Shown in pieces: positions 26,160 to 35,817 of a stretch of DNA of 64,000 nt. Position numbers and translations under genes: made by a program. Numbering within the stretch: the stretch's first letter is position 1; each line of letters opens with the position of its first letter. The notes beneath the pieces are model-generated. The model had not been told where the DNA came from, ran no database searches, and worked only from the letters and a program-made list of their open reading frames with translations. The stretch spans positions 3,426,501-3,490,500 of the forward strand of contig NZ_CP119421.1 of assembly GCF_030506305.1 (NCBI RefSeq). Direction: 5' to 3'. This DNA is from Porifericola rhodea (GTDB lineage Bacteria; Bacteroidota; Bacteroidia; Cytophagales; Cyclobacteriaceae).

Positions 26160-28787
26160 ATGAAAGCCTTTGCTTACTACACACGCTACTCAGTTTTAAT
26201 ATCCATAGCGTTACTACTCAACACGCTCTGCGGCTATCATCTCTACGCCCAAAATAATTATGCCTCTATTGAAGGCGTAATTGTACAGCAGGAGGAAGGT
26301 ATGCCGGTACCGGGAGCAAACGTTTCTTTGCCCGGAACTACGTTTGGCAGCATAAGTGATCTGGAAGGACGCTTTACTTTGCGTAATATCCCTGAAGGGG
26401 TATACGAGCTGATGGTGAGTTTTGTAGGGTATAAAACATACCGGCAAACAATTAGCCTGGATGCTAACGAGAATCTTAGCTTAACAATAGAACTGGAAGA
26501 AGATTTACTGGCGCTGGACGGACTGGTTGTGACTGCCCAGAAAAGAACACAATTGATACAGGAGGTACCCATTGCTATCACTTCTTATGATGGGGTTTTC
26601 TTGCAGCAGACTAATATATTTGAATTTGATGCACTTTCAGATTATGTGCCTGGTCTACAGGTGCAGTTACAAAGTGTTAACAATCCTGGTTTTGTGATTC
26701 GGGGCATTACCAGTGATAATGGTGATGCTCGCATAGAACCACGCGTCTCTGTTTTTCAGGATGGAGTATCAATTAGCAAGTCTAGGGGCTCAGTGGTAGA
26801 GCTTTACGATATGGAACGCATAGAGGTGCTTAAGGGGCCACAGGGGACACTTTTTGGTAGAGGAGCACAGATCGGAGCTATTCATTTGATACAGCAAAAA
26901 GCAGAAAATAAAACTTCCGCAGAACTTAAGGCAGGTTTTGGCAACTATGGACAGTATCTTCTGAGTGGCTACCTGAATTCGCCAGTCGTAGAAAACAAAC
27001 TATTTGCGCGTATATCAGGCATCATCAACCAGCGGGATGGCTTTATAGAAAATCTTTCGGGGGGGAGCCTGAACGGTAAAGATACCAAGGCTTTTCGTAC
27101 CGCATGGCGTTACCTGCCCGAGCGTAATACAGTTGTAGATTTTATCTTTAACTACCAGCAGGACACCCCACCAGGCACAGCCTTTAAAAGTGGGGTGTAC
27201 GCACCAAAAGGTGGAGATACCAGTCCCTTTACCTATGCAGATCTGGAAAGAGGCGAAGAACTGGGTGTAGATCGTAAAGTATGGGGCGCTACCGTATTAG
27301 TAAATCATTCGCTCAGCAATATGTGGGAGCTTAATGCTATTTCTGCTTACCGTACTTTTGATTCTTACGAAGCCTTTGATGCAGACGGTACAGCCGCCCC
27401 GGCGCTTTTCATCATGGAAAAAGCTGTGGGGAAACAGATCAGTCAGGAGCTAAGAGTTAACTACAACAATTTACAGGCCTTTTCTGGCTTCACGGGTATC
27501 AATTTTTTCTGGGAAGATGGCTCTCAGTCTACTCCCCTCATTTCCGATGAGCGCAGTATGTTTGCCATGCTCAACCCTTTCATTAGAGGAAGCATCATAA
27601 ACAATTCAACACTCATTAGTGAGCAAAAAGAGAAGTTACTGGCTGCGCTTCCTGCTCAGCCTATGATCTATCCAGATGGTACTGTCAACCTCATTACTCA
27701 TCTGCCAGATATTCCTGAACTGCTGGGGCCTCTATCCGGCTTAGCTGTAAAAGATGAGCATCAGGAGGGGCAAACAAATTATGGTAAAAACTATGCTTTT
27801 GAAATCTTTGCTGATGGAACATATGCAATATCCGAACACCTGGATGTCACTTTAGGCATCAGAGGAACATATGAAAACATAATTGGGGCCATAGAAAGCC
27901 AGGATGCTGAAGACTTTGGTCGTTTGAGCTTTGTGATAGGCAATTTTCCTAACAATATATTTCCTCCCACCGGAGGGCGTGTGTCGCATACAGAAACTTA
28001 TTTTTCGGCAGTAGGTCGCCTGGCCCTAGACTATAAACTTACCGATGTCTGGAATACTTTTGCCAGTGTTTCGCGAGGTAGGCGCCCCAATGTAATACAA
28101 GTTCTGGGAACAGATATAAGTGTACTTAATGATGAAATTGTGTGGAGTTATGAGGCCGGTGCTAAGGTGCTGAGCAGAGACAATCGCCTACAGTGGGATT
28201 TTAATGCTTATTATTACGATTATACCGACTTCCAGACTCAGGTAGCTCGGCTCACACAAGACCAGGGCTTAATCTTTGAAACCCGAGATGTGGGCAATGC
28301 TACCGCTTTAGGGTTTGAAAGCTCCCTTCAATATGTGGTGGCGCGTCCGTTACAGATTTTTGCCAACTACGGATACATAGATGCCCATTTTGACGATACC
28401 GATGCTGAAGGAAATGCACAGGCATTGGCAGGTAATACTTTTAGGCTTACTCCAGAGCACTCAGGTTCTATGGGAGCGAACCTGGAAATACCACTGGCCT
28501 CTTGGGGAAAAGCCTTTTTACGGCCTAGCTACAATTACAAATCTAAAGTCTTCTTTGAAGAAGAAAACCAGCCTGATATTTCTCAGGAGGGCTATGGCTT
28601 ACTTAATATCAGAGCAGGCCTGAAGCTGTGGAGAGATATTTACGAGCTGGCTCTGTATGTTAATAACGCATTGGATCAGGAGTACTTGATAGATGCTGGC
28701 AATACTGGCGAAGCGTTTGGTATTCCAACTTTTATTGCCGGGCCACCCAGATTGTTTGGTATTCAACTAAGAAGTAGACTGTTGTAG
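26160..28787 (+). CDS. TonB-dependent receptor with carboxypeptidase-regulatory domain
   Basis: An 875-residue outer-membrane receptor. After a signal peptide ending near the YAQN sequence comes a carboxypeptidase-D regulatory-like domain (about 37-115; 'GANVSLPGTTFGSISDLEG'), a plug domain (about 125-235; starts VVTAQKR with QEVPIAIT) and a 22-strand barrel to the C-terminus (final residue pair LL after Arg, an aromatic-poor end). The plug resembles siderophore- and cobalamin-type receptors more than SusC, and no SusD gene is adjacent, so it likely imports an iron chelate or another small ligand rather than a polysaccharide (inference). The ATG at 26160 is used; a TTG at 26124 lies in the terminator tail of the preceding gene. 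Confidence 0.9.
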   Translation: MKAFAYYTRYSVLISIALLLNTLCGYHLYAQNNYASIEGVIVQQEEGMPVPGANVSLPGTTFGSISDLEGRFTLRNIPEGVYELMVSFVGYKTYRQTISLDANENLSLTIELEEDLLALDGLVVTAQKRTQLIQEVPIAITSYDGVFLQQTNIFEFDALSDYVPGLQVQLQSVNNPGFVIRGITSDNGDARIEPRVSVFQDGVSISKSRGSVVELYDMERIEVLKGPQGTLFGRGAQIGAIHLIQQKAENKTSAELKAGFGNYGQYLLSGYLNSPVVENKLFARISGIINQRDGFIENLSGGSLNGKDTKAFRTAWRYLPERNTVVDFIFNYQQDTPPGTAFKSGVYAPKGGDTSPFTYADLERGEELGVDRKVWGATVLVNHSLSNMWELNAISAYRTFDSYEAFDADGTAAPALFIMEKAVGKQISQELRVNYNNLQAFSGFTGINFFWEDGSQSTPLISDERSMFAMLNPFIRGSIINNSTLISEQKEKLLAALPAQPMIYPDGTVNLITHLPDIPELLGPLSGLAVKDEHQEGQTNYGKNYAFEIFADGTYAISEHLDVTLGIRGTYENIIGAIESQDAEDFGRLSFVIGNFPNNIFPPTGGRVSHTETYFSAVGRLALDYKLTDVWNTFASVSRGRRPNVIQVLGTDISVLNDEIVWSYEAGAKVLSRDNRLQWDFNAYYYDYTDFQTQVARLTQDQGLIFETRDVGNATALGFESSLQYVVARPLQIFANYGYIDAHFDDTDAEGNAQALAGNTFRLTPEHSGSMGANLEIPLASWGKAFLRPSYNYKSKVFFEEENQPDISQEGYGLLNIRAGLKLWRDIYELALYVNNALDQEYLIDAGNTGEAFGIPTFIAGPPRLFGIQLRSRLL

Positions 28788-28838
28788 TCCAATAAGTAGT
28801 TTGCTGCTACGTTTACAAGTGGGGTTATTCATTTTTTT

Positions 28839-30029
28839 ATGAGTAACATATATTACTTTTTCTCTTCTTTCAGAGTCTGGACTACCACTTTTATGCTCAT
28901 TCCAACACTTGTTTTCCCTTTGCGTGCGCAAATTTTGGAAGCAAAAGGCGTATTTGTCAGCACCAATAATCTGAAGCCTGTTCCATATGTTCATTTACAA
29001 TTTAAAAAGTATAATATAGGCACTGTAGCTAATCAGGAAGGCGCGTTTTCTTTTACATACGATGCAACTATGGCTGAAGATACGATAAGTGTATCGGCTG
29101 TAGGTTTTGAAGCAATACAATTGTCGGCCAGGCAATTGAGCCAGCAGGATACTATTTTGTTAAAAGAGGCTGTAGTAGAGCTTGCCGGACTTATAGTTAC
29201 TCCTATGCGTGCCGAAGAAGTTATTAGAAAAAGTATTGCTGCTATTCCCAATAATTACATAGCAGATGCAAGTTATCAGGGCTTCTTCCGGGCTGCCAGT
29301 AAAGAGTGTGGAACTTACACGAGCCTTAACGAAGGGCCATTAACTTTTAACGACCCCGGACTAGCTTCTTCTGACTCAATCCAATTAACTTGTTACAAAG
29401 CAAACAGAAATAGCAATTTTAAAAAATACAATCTGGCAGATAGCTCCACCATAAACCAGGCACTCTCTTTTGAGCACATAAGAAACAGACAAGGTTTTTT
29501 AAATTTACAGAATCTGGATAGTTGGAGGTTTAACTTTAGTGGAGCCAGCCAGTACGAAGGGCAGGATGTTTACGTAATTGAAGCTTCGTACATATCAGAC
29601 GAAAGGAGAATGAAGCATACAGCAGAGCTTTATGTAGGTGTAGATAATTATGCCATATACAAGATTAAGTATGCCTACCATTGGTCGGAGCGTTATTTCA
29701 GAAAAACCTACATTGACAGTCTTCTTGAGGCAGATCACGATTGGAAAGGTGAATTTCATTACGCTTACAGTACAGACAAACTCTATCTGAAATACTTTGT
29801 GTTTCATCACTCAAAAGTTGCTTATGATCATGTGTATAAAAGAAAAGTATGTGAACTGGAAGTACATAATGAATTTATCACTCAATTTGTAGCGCCTGCC
29901 AGTAAGCATGAACCCCCCAATACTCCCTGCTCAGGTTCAGCTAAAGATTATCTTCCTCCTGAGACCGAATTATATCATAATATTCTTTCAGACCTGAATG
30001 CTTTGAAAGATAGTGATTCCTCTCCCTGA
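28839..30029 (+). CDS. Secreted carboxypeptidase-regulatory-like domain protein
   Basis: A 396-residue protein with an N-terminal signal peptide (to about residue 31, ending RAQ) and a CarboxypepD_reg-like β-sandwich (about 33-110; 'VPYVHLQFKKYNIGTVANQEGAF'). The rest is the domain of unknown function seen in many Bacteroidota proteins of this kind, with a central 'YEGQDVYVIEASY' and 'ELYVGVDNYAIYKIKY' pattern, which suggests an outer-membrane-associated β-rich fold. It lies 51 bases after the TonB receptor gene on the same strand and may be co-transcribed with it as an accessory. No catalytic residues recognised. Confidence 0.8.
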   Translation: MSNIYYFFSSFRVWTTTFMLIPTLVFPLRAQILEAKGVFVSTNNLKPVPYVHLQFKKYNIGTVANQEGAFSFTYDATMAEDTISVSAVGFEAIQLSARQLSQQDTILLKEAVVELAGLIVTPMRAEEVIRKSIAAIPNNYIADASYQGFFRAASKECGTYTSLNEGPLTFNDPGLASSDSIQLTCYKANRNSNFKKYNLADSSTINQALSFEHIRNRQGFLNLQNLDSWRFNFSGASQYEGQDVYVIEASYISDERRMKHTAELYVGVDNYAIYKIKYAYHWSERYFRKTYIDSLLEADHDWKGEFHYAYSTDKLYLKYFVFHHSKVAYDHVYKRKVCELEVHNEFITQFVAPASKHEPPNTPCSGSAKDYLPPETELYHNILSDLNALKDSDSSP

Positions 30030-30036
30030 GTGTATT

Positions 30037-31089
30037 TTAAGGTAATGTATCTAATAGTTTAAGTATCAACCTAAAAGATTGCTGAGGTTTATCAATCTGG
30101 TTTAATGTGCCACTGATATAAGCGTCTTTTTGTGGACTATAAAACGCGAAAGCACCAGATAAACCAGAATGGCCAATAAGCTCAGGTGGTTTTTTAAAAG
30201 GGGAGAAGATACGGGGTAAGGCAAAGCGAGCCAAACCTACACCATACTGTAGTGGAAAGAAGATTTTATTCCAGTTCTGCATTTCTTTAAGGTACAATTG
30301 AGGAAAAAGCCTGCCTTCAAAAAAAGCTTTGATAAAAACCAGATTCTCTTCAGCATTAGACACAATACCACCGTCAGCTTTAAAGGAGCTCATTGCCAAA
30401 GGTATGTGCAGTGGCGATGATTTGTAATATATATCTATGGGTAGGGTATCTTTTGTGTCCTGATAAAGATAAGTGCTCGTCAGTTGGAGAGGTAGAATAA
30501 TATCGCTTAGGTAAACCTCAGCCAGAGCTTTAGCCCTAACTATTTCTATAATTTTGCCTAGTAACTGAAAGTTTGTATCAGAATACAGCGCTTTTCTCTT
30601 TTGTCCGGGAATAAACTGCGCCCCTATACTTTTTGACCATCGGACTACTTCTTCTATACCCCAACCCTGATCTTTTCCGGTAAGTATGCTGTCTTGCAGA
30701 CTCTTTCCATTTGGGGTTTTCTGCCCAAAATAATCTGCCAGCCCCGAGGTTTGCGATAACAAATGGTGTACCGTCAGCTCTGATGAATAATCTCTACCTT
30801 TGTATACATGAAGCTGATTCATCCACTCCGCAGGTAAGAATTTCGCAATCGGATCTTCCAGATTTATCTGCCCGGCATTACGCATTTGCATTATAATGGT
30901 GGTAACAAATAGCTTACTCGTACTGGCAATATAGTAGGAACTGTCAGGCTTCAAATTTCCGCTGGCAGCTGTCCACTGCTCATCTCTCGTTTGTAGGCTA
31001 ACTACTCCACCAAATATATTTTTAGCGCTTACACTTTTATCTAAAATTCGCTGTAATTGAGTTTTGTTTAACGGCATAAATGTTTTCAA
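30037..31089 (-). CDS. Serine hydrolase, β-lactamase (class C/DD-peptidase) family
   Basis: A 350-residue protein of the beta-lactamase (PF00144-type) family. Catalytic motifs: S56-T-S-K59, a Tyr169-centred YSDTN motif in place of YxN, and H307-S-G in place of KTG. The 'LTVHHLLSQTSGLADY' segment is strongly typical. Such enzymes are DD-peptidases, esterases or uncharacterised hydrolases. No signal peptide is obvious, so it may act in the cytoplasm. An in-frame Met four codons later is an alternative start. The membrane protein gene upstream (31104-31685) is only 14 bases away, so the two are probably one transcript. Confidence 0.87.
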   Translation of the reverse strand: MKTFMPLNKTQLQRILDKSVSAKNIFGGVVSLQTRDEQWTAASGNLKPDSSYYIASTSKLFVTTIIMQMRNAGQINLEDPIAKFLPAEWMNQLHVYKGRDYSSELTVHHLLSQTSGLADYFGQKTPNGKSLQDSILTGKDQGWGIEEVVRWSKSIGAQFIPGQKRKALYSDTNFQLLGKIIEIVRAKALAEVYLSDIILPLQLTSTYLYQDTKDTLPIDIYYKSSPLHIPLAMSSFKADGGIVSNAEENLVFIKAFFEGRLFPQLYLKEMQNWNKIFFPLQYGVGLARFALPRIFSPFKKPPELIGHSGLSGAFAFYSPQKDAYISGTLNQIDKPQQSFRLILKLLDTLP

Positions 31090-31103
31090 TTATTATAAAC
31101 ACT

Positions 31104-31685
31104 TTAAAGCGAATGCTCCTGAGACTTTTCTTTTTGACTACCCAATACATGCCAGGGCACTGCAAAGGCTAATGAAAGTTTGAGCAAAAAGATGCTGAAC
31201 AATAGCTGTAAAGCAGAACTGAAAGCCAGCGGATTGATTTGAAGAGACAGAAATCCGGCAAATGTGAAAAACACTGCGAAACTGAGCTTGTGCTCTGGCT
31301 GGTGAATAAAATTTAGCAGTAGGGCAGAAGTTAAAATGTAGACGGAACAAAAGGTGATGCCTAACAGGTGTGCAGGAAATATAAATGATAATACTAAAGG
31401 TTGTAAAAGGTGCAAAGTGATAAAGAACATACTGCGTTTGAAACTGTCGGCATAATACTTACTGGTGGCAAAGGTAAAGTTAGAAAATACGCCTCCACCC
31501 AAATCTATACTCAAAGCTATAAGTACATATTTTTGCCAGTTAAGCAGTAGCCCTGAGTCTGTAGTTTTGAGAACCGCCAGCGTAGCCAAAAGAGCACATA
31601 AGTATGTGAGAAAAATGTTTAGCCAGTTGGACTGTGTGCCATGTAGCTCGTGTAGAAAACTGGGAATGTCCAATTTATCTTCCAT
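31104..31685 (-). CDS. Six-helix hypothetical membrane protein
   Basis: A 193-residue protein with about five or six hydrophobic helices (roughly 22-40, 50-66, 83-103, 106-125, 133-150 and 153-173) and short polar ends. No motif was recognised and the family is not known to me. The start is followed by an acidic N-terminal stretch outside the membrane. It lies immediately upstream of the serine hydrolase gene on the same strand and 78 bases downstream of the TolB/TPR/AraC regulator, so that regulator may control the pair. Confidence 0.65.
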   Translation of the reverse strand: MEDKLDIPSFLHELHGTQSNWLNIFLTYLCALLATLAVLKTTDSGLLLNWQKYVLIALSIDLGGGVFSNFTFATSKYYADSFKRSMFFITLHLLQPLVLSFIFPAHLLGITFCSVYILTSALLLNFIHQPEHKLSFAVFFTFAGFLSLQINPLAFSSALQLLFSIFLLKLSLAFAVPWHVLGSQKEKSQEHSL

Positions 31686-31763
31686 GAAGTAGTTTGGTTA
31701 GAGGACGCAATATGATGGAAGGTAAAAACATATTCGTACGAGATTATAAACCCACACTTTTTT

Positions 31764-33566
31764 TTATAAATCTTGCTTTGGGGTGCTGCCCTCAATCTCC
31801 TGTTTTAACCATGCTTTGGGAGTAAGTCCACAAATTTTTTTGAAGTAGGCATTAAAAACTGTTTTTGAATTGAAACCACTCTCATAGGCCATGCCTAAAA
31901 GAGTCAGGTGGGCATTGGCCGAATCTACTGCTTTTGCTTTAAAAGCTTGCAGGCGATAAGAGTTGATAAGTTCATTAAAGTTTTGATGCAGATGCTCATT
32001 TAGCAGCCACGACAATTTATTGGGGTGCAACTGTATACGCTCCGCTAAGGCTTTGAGGGTTAGAGTAGCATCCAGGTAGGGCTTTTCGTCCTTCAGAAGT
32101 CTTTCCAGCGCAGCTATATATCTTTGCACCTCATCTGCAGACATCTTTGGCGTGTCCTGCTGCCTGCACCCTTTCTTGTGTACAATGAGTTGAGTGCTAG
32201 CGAATGTTTGTGAAACCAATGCCTGAAACTCTGGTAAGCGATGCAGCTTTTTTAGTAGTGGATCACTTTTAAAGTTTATATACTGCCCCTCTCTATTGCT
32301 AATGCCAAGCTTCAAAGTTTTGAGTGCTTCTTTTTCTGATCCTCCATAAAGCTGGAAGTACAACTTCATGGGTAAGTATGTGTTTGTTTCCTGCAAGTCA
32401 TTAAATTCATTGGCTTTATCTTCATGCATCAGCTCATAGAGGTGGAGGTGATGTGGAGCATTTAGCATATTCGCTTTTGTTTGTAGCAGGCTTAACAATT
32501 GTGCTTTGTCTTTTAGCAGGGTGTAGCAGAGTGCTTTTAGCTGTAAAGCCAATGACCAGTTTGTATCCAGATCCAGCACCTTATCCATAGTGGTATAGGC
32601 TTCTGGAAAACGGCCCGAATGGTAGTAGATATTGCCTTTGGTAAACCAGTGGTTAGGAGATAAAGGATTGAGCTGGAGCGCAGCCTCTGCATGATGCATA
32701 GCACGTTCAAAATCACCCAGCGCTGTATAAAGTTCAGCCAGGCCTTCATGCGCTTCGTCACTGGAGGGCTTTAGAGAAAGGACTTTTTGTAGCTGCTTGT
32801 AGCCATCCTCAAATCTCCAGAAGCCCCAGAAGTGGGCGGTAGCTAAAGAATAATGGGCTTCTGCACTACTGTCGTTTAAAGCCAGACCTTTTTGTAGATA
32901 GTACTGAGCTTTCTGAAAACCTTCTTCGCGAGACATAAAATTCCAGGAGGCTAAAATGCCGTATACCTGTACTAAACCAAAGTATGCCAGAGCGTAAGTC
33001 TCATCCAGAAGAACACATTTGTGGTAGAGTTTTGCCGCTCTTTCAAGGTCCTTACTGTTCCACTTCAGCTGGTGATAACGAGCCTTCAGGTAAAAATTAT
33101 AAGCCTTCAGGTGATGAGTTGGTGCTTCAACCAGGCGTTCCTGTAGCTCCAGATGGCCAAAGTTTTGGCGAATTTGCTCTACTATCAGTAGGCTAATTTC
33201 ATCCTGAAGGACAAATATATCTTCCAACTGCCGATCAAAGGTATGTGACCAGAGATGAAAACCATTCTCGGCCAGAATAAGCTGTGCTGTAATGCGCAAC
33301 TGCTTTCCTGCTTTCCGTACGCTACCTTCCAGTATGGTAGCAACATTTAAAGTTCTGGCGATTTCTCTGATATCCAGATTCTTGTTTTTGAAAGCAAAAG
33401 ATGAAGTTCTGGCGGTTACTTTCAAGTTACGCACTTTGGTAAGCGCGTTAATAATTTCTTCTGTAATTCCATCGCTAAAATACTCATTATCCTTTTCGGT
33501 ACTCATATTTACAAAGGGAAGTACCGCGATAGATTTATCAGTAAGTACAGGCAGTGGAGCACTCAT
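31764..33566 (-). CDS. TolB-like/TPR/AraC-type fusion transcriptional regulator
   Basis: A 600-residue cytoplasmic protein with three parts. Residues about 8-120 match the FlgO/TolB-like domain found beside adenylate-cyclase and winged-helix regulators ('KSIAVLPFVNMS', 'FSDGITEEIINALTKV', 'ILEGSVRK', 'HLWSHTFDR'). Residues about 150-400 are tetratricopeptide repeats ('SSAEAHYSLATAHFWGFWRFEDG' type). Residues about 480-595 form an AraC-type DNA-binding domain ('ESGFNSKTVFNAYFKKICGLTPKAWL' end). The usual partner of the TolB-like domain is an N-terminal CadC-like HTH; here the HTH is AraC-type and C-terminal. The target is unknown; the membrane protein and hydrolase genes follow on the same strand. 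Confidence 0.82.
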   Translation of the reverse strand: MSAPLPVLTDKSIAVLPFVNMSTEKDNEYFSDGITEEIINALTKVRNLKVTARTSSFAFKNKNLDIREIARTLNVATILEGSVRKAGKQLRITAQLILAENGFHLWSHTFDRQLEDIFVLQDEISLLIVEQIRQNFGHLELQERLVEAPTHHLKAYNFYLKARYHQLKWNSKDLERAAKLYHKCVLLDETYALAYFGLVQVYGILASWNFMSREEGFQKAQYYLQKGLALNDSSAEAHYSLATAHFWGFWRFEDGYKQLQKVLSLKPSSDEAHEGLAELYTALGDFERAMHHAEAALQLNPLSPNHWFTKGNIYYHSGRFPEAYTTMDKVLDLDTNWSLALQLKALCYTLLKDKAQLLSLLQTKANMLNAPHHLHLYELMHEDKANEFNDLQETNTYLPMKLYFQLYGGSEKEALKTLKLGISNREGQYINFKSDPLLKKLHRLPEFQALVSQTFASTQLIVHKKGCRQQDTPKMSADEVQRYIAALERLLKDEKPYLDATLTLKALAERIQLHPNKLSWLLNEHLHQNFNELINSYRLQAFKAKAVDSANAHLTLLGMAYESGFNSKTVFNAYFKKICGLTPKAWLKQEIEGSTPKQDL

Positions 33567-33753
33567 TAATTCAGAAGGTGGTAGTGTTTGAGAAAAGCAG
33601 CCACTTACGCATATAAATGTGCAAGCCTCAACCGTAAAACTGTGTTAAATATATAAGTTTAACTACTGCTGCCCAAACGCTAGCTTGAGTGAATGTGGCC
33701 AAAAAAAAGAGGTGTTAAGCTCAAATGAAATTGTGGTTGTTTGCAGCCTCCTT

Positions 33754-34134
33754 TTAGCTATCTTCTATAAGTGATATAATATTACCTGCTGGATCTTTAA
33801 ACCAGGCGAGCTTGGGCCCATTTACATTTCTACAGATACCTTTGGCATCTGTCTGTAGTTCACCATCGTATTGCTCAAAACAAATACCTTTAGCTCTAAG
33901 CTGTGCTACACTTTCTTCAATTTTTCTGACGAGTATATTCAGAACGGTAAAACTTGCTGGCTGATGATCCTTTTTGGGGTAAATTACCATCGGCGTACTG
34001 TTCTGGTTATGTAACTCCAGATGTCCCATAGGTTGATCTTTTATGCTTAAGCCTAATATTTTGCCGTAAAAGCGTTGGGCTGCATCCAGGTCATCAACCG
34101 AAAATCCGCTAAAAATAATATGGTCCTCAAACAT
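33754..34134 (-). CDS. VOC family protein (glyoxalase/bleomycin-resistance fold)
   Basis: A 126-residue single VOC-fold protein: 'FSGFSVDDLDAAQRFYGKIL' start, 'MVIYPKKDH' middle and 'LAWFKDPAGNIISLIED' end, with the usual His/Glu metal-ligand positions in the strands. These proteins include dioxygenases, lyases and antibiotic-binding proteins; which one cannot be decided. It lies 76 bases downstream of a second VOC gene in the same direction. Confidence 0.85.
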   Translation of the reverse strand: MFEDHIIFSGFSVDDLDAAQRFYGKILGLSIKDQPMGHLELHNQNSTPMVIYPKKDHQPASFTVLNILVRKIEESVAQLRAKGICFEQYDGELQTDAKGICRNVNGPKLAWFKDPAGNIISLIEDS

Positions 34135-34210
34135 ATCTGATTCAGAATTTATAGATTAAAAGAGGTGATACAATCAGCAAATCGGAGGAGTCTTTCTGGT
34201 CTGTCTTTGC

Positions 34211-34618
34211 TTATGACTGAACTAGGGCAGTCTCGTCCATATATACAATTTCCCACTGATGGCCATCAGGGTCGCTAAAAGAGTGTTGGTACATCCAGCC
34301 ATGGTCTTGTGCATCCATATAAGTACTGCCGCCAGCTTTTACGGCCTTACTTACCATTTCTTCAACATCAGCTCTACTTTGAGCATCTAGCGCAATAAGC
34401 ACTTCAGTTGTTTTGTGGGCATCGCTAATCTCTTTGTTGGTAAAAGTTTTGAAATAAGTTTCTGTGAGTAACATGGCATAAAGTTTCTCACCAAGTATCA
34501 TGCATGCTGCTTTGTCATCAGAAAATTGTTCGTTAAATGTAAAGCCTAGTTCTGCAAAAAAAGCTCTGGATCTGGAAAGATCCTTTACCGGAAGATTAAC
34601 AAAAATTTGAGTTGCCAT
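34211..34618 (-). CDS. VOC family protein (lactoylglutathione-lyase-like)
   Basis: A 135-residue VOC-fold protein of the 'extradiol dioxygenase-like' small group: 'FVNLPVKDLSRSRAFFAELGFTFN' start, 'YAMLLTETYFKTFT' middle, and 'HSFSDPDGHQWEIVYMD' end. It is probably cytoplasmic and acts as a dimer. It is divergent from the GlxA-type regulator at 34825 across 206 bases, so the regulator may control it. Substrate unknown. Confidence 0.87.
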   Translation of the reverse strand: MATQIFVNLPVKDLSRSRAFFAELGFTFNEQFSDDKAACMILGEKLYAMLLTETYFKTFTNKEISDAHKTTEVLIALDAQSRADVEEMVSKAVKAGGSTYMDAQDHGWMYQHSFSDPDGHQWEIVYMDETALVQS

Positions 34619-34824
34619 AATAGAATAATTGGTTTAAATAATACTCAAACTTAAGCGACACCTGTACCAATGTTGCTGTGCGATTACGACAATATATGGG
34701 GTTGATCACGACAGCGTATACACCTAGTTTTGACTCCTGATCGGAACAGATAAAGACCGGGCAAATACTCGCAATGCAGCTTTATTTAGTGTATATTTCT
34801 TAAGCAAAACAGCCACCCCACCGT

Positions 34825-35808
34825 ATGAAACATGTATCTATACTTATTCCCGAAGGACGTTTTAGCCTTGTTAATATTGAAGGTACTCATCAGATTCTTT
34901 CCTGGGTCAATCAGTACTTGCTCGGGCAGGGAAAGCTTCCTCTTTTTGATCTCCACCTGGTAGGCTTAAACCTACTGACTACCCAAAGTAGTGGCCTGTT
35001 TATGATCCGTCCGGATCGGCTGGTGAAAGATGTAGAACAAACTGATCTGATTATTATTCCGGCTATCCATGGTGAGTTAAAGGAAGTGATGCAGCACAAT
35101 GCTGAACTGATACCCTGGATACTAAAGCAGTACAGAAAAGGAGCCGAAGTAGTGAGCCTTTGTATAGGCTCTTTTCTGCTGGCAGCTACCGGCCTGCTGG
35201 ATGGCAAACCTTGTGCTACACATTGGGAGTTTGCCGGTAGTTTTAGCAAGCATTTTCCGGATGCGCTACTTATGGACGATAAAATTATGACCGAGGCTGA
35301 TGGCGTATATACGAGTGGAGGTGCTTACTCATTTACCAACCTTTTAGTTTACCTGATAGAAAAGTATGCGGGTAGAGAAGTGGCCATAGTTGCTGCTAAA
35401 GCCTTTATGATTGACATCGGACAAAGCTCTCAATCGCCTTTTATTATGTTTTCCGGGCAAAAAGCCCACGAAGATGAGACCGTGCTAAATGCCCAGGAGT
35501 ATATAGAGCAGAATTTTCAGGACAGGCTTAGCATAGATCTGCTATGTGAAAAGTTGAATATTGGTAGACGAACTTTTGAAAGAAGGTTTAAGAAAGCTAC
35601 CAGTAATACTGTAGTAGAATACATGCAACGAGTAAAGGTAGAAGCAGCCAAAAAGCAGATGGAGAAAGGAAGAAAAACAATTAGTGAGGTGATGTATGAA
35701 GTAGGTTACACAGATACCAAAGCCTTTAGAGAGGTTTTTAAAAAAATAACCGGGCTTACTCCCCTAGAGTACAGAAACAAATATAACAAAAGCTGGGCCG
35801 TAGCTTAG
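34825..35808 (+). CDS. GlxA-type transcriptional regulator (DJ-1/PfpI plus AraC HTH)
   Basis: A 327-residue protein: N-terminal DJ-1/PfpI domain (about 1-190) with the elbow Cys113 in SLCIGSF, then a double AraC-type HTH (about 220-322; 'RRTFERRFKKATSNT' and 'EVMYEVGYTDTKAFREVFKKITGLTP'). Members sense small metabolites and often control detoxification or amine metabolism genes. The cysteine suggests that the domain may be sensitive to aldehydes or oxidation, but it need not be catalytic. Its divergent neighbour is a VOC gene. Confidence 0.88.
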   Translation: MKHVSILIPEGRFSLVNIEGTHQILSWVNQYLLGQGKLPLFDLHLVGLNLLTTQSSGLFMIRPDRLVKDVEQTDLIIIPAIHGELKEVMQHNAELIPWILKQYRKGAEVVSLCIGSFLLAATGLLDGKPCATHWEFAGSFSKHFPDALLMDDKIMTEADGVYTSGGAYSFTNLLVYLIEKYAGREVAIVAAKAFMIDIGQSSQSPFIMFSGQKAHEDETVLNAQEYIEQNFQDRLSIDLLCEKLNIGRRTFERRFKKATSNTVVEYMQRVKVEAAKKQMEKGRKTISEVMYEVGYTDTKAFREVFKKITGLTPLEYRNKYNKSWAVA

Positions 35809-35817
35809 TGTGAATAG

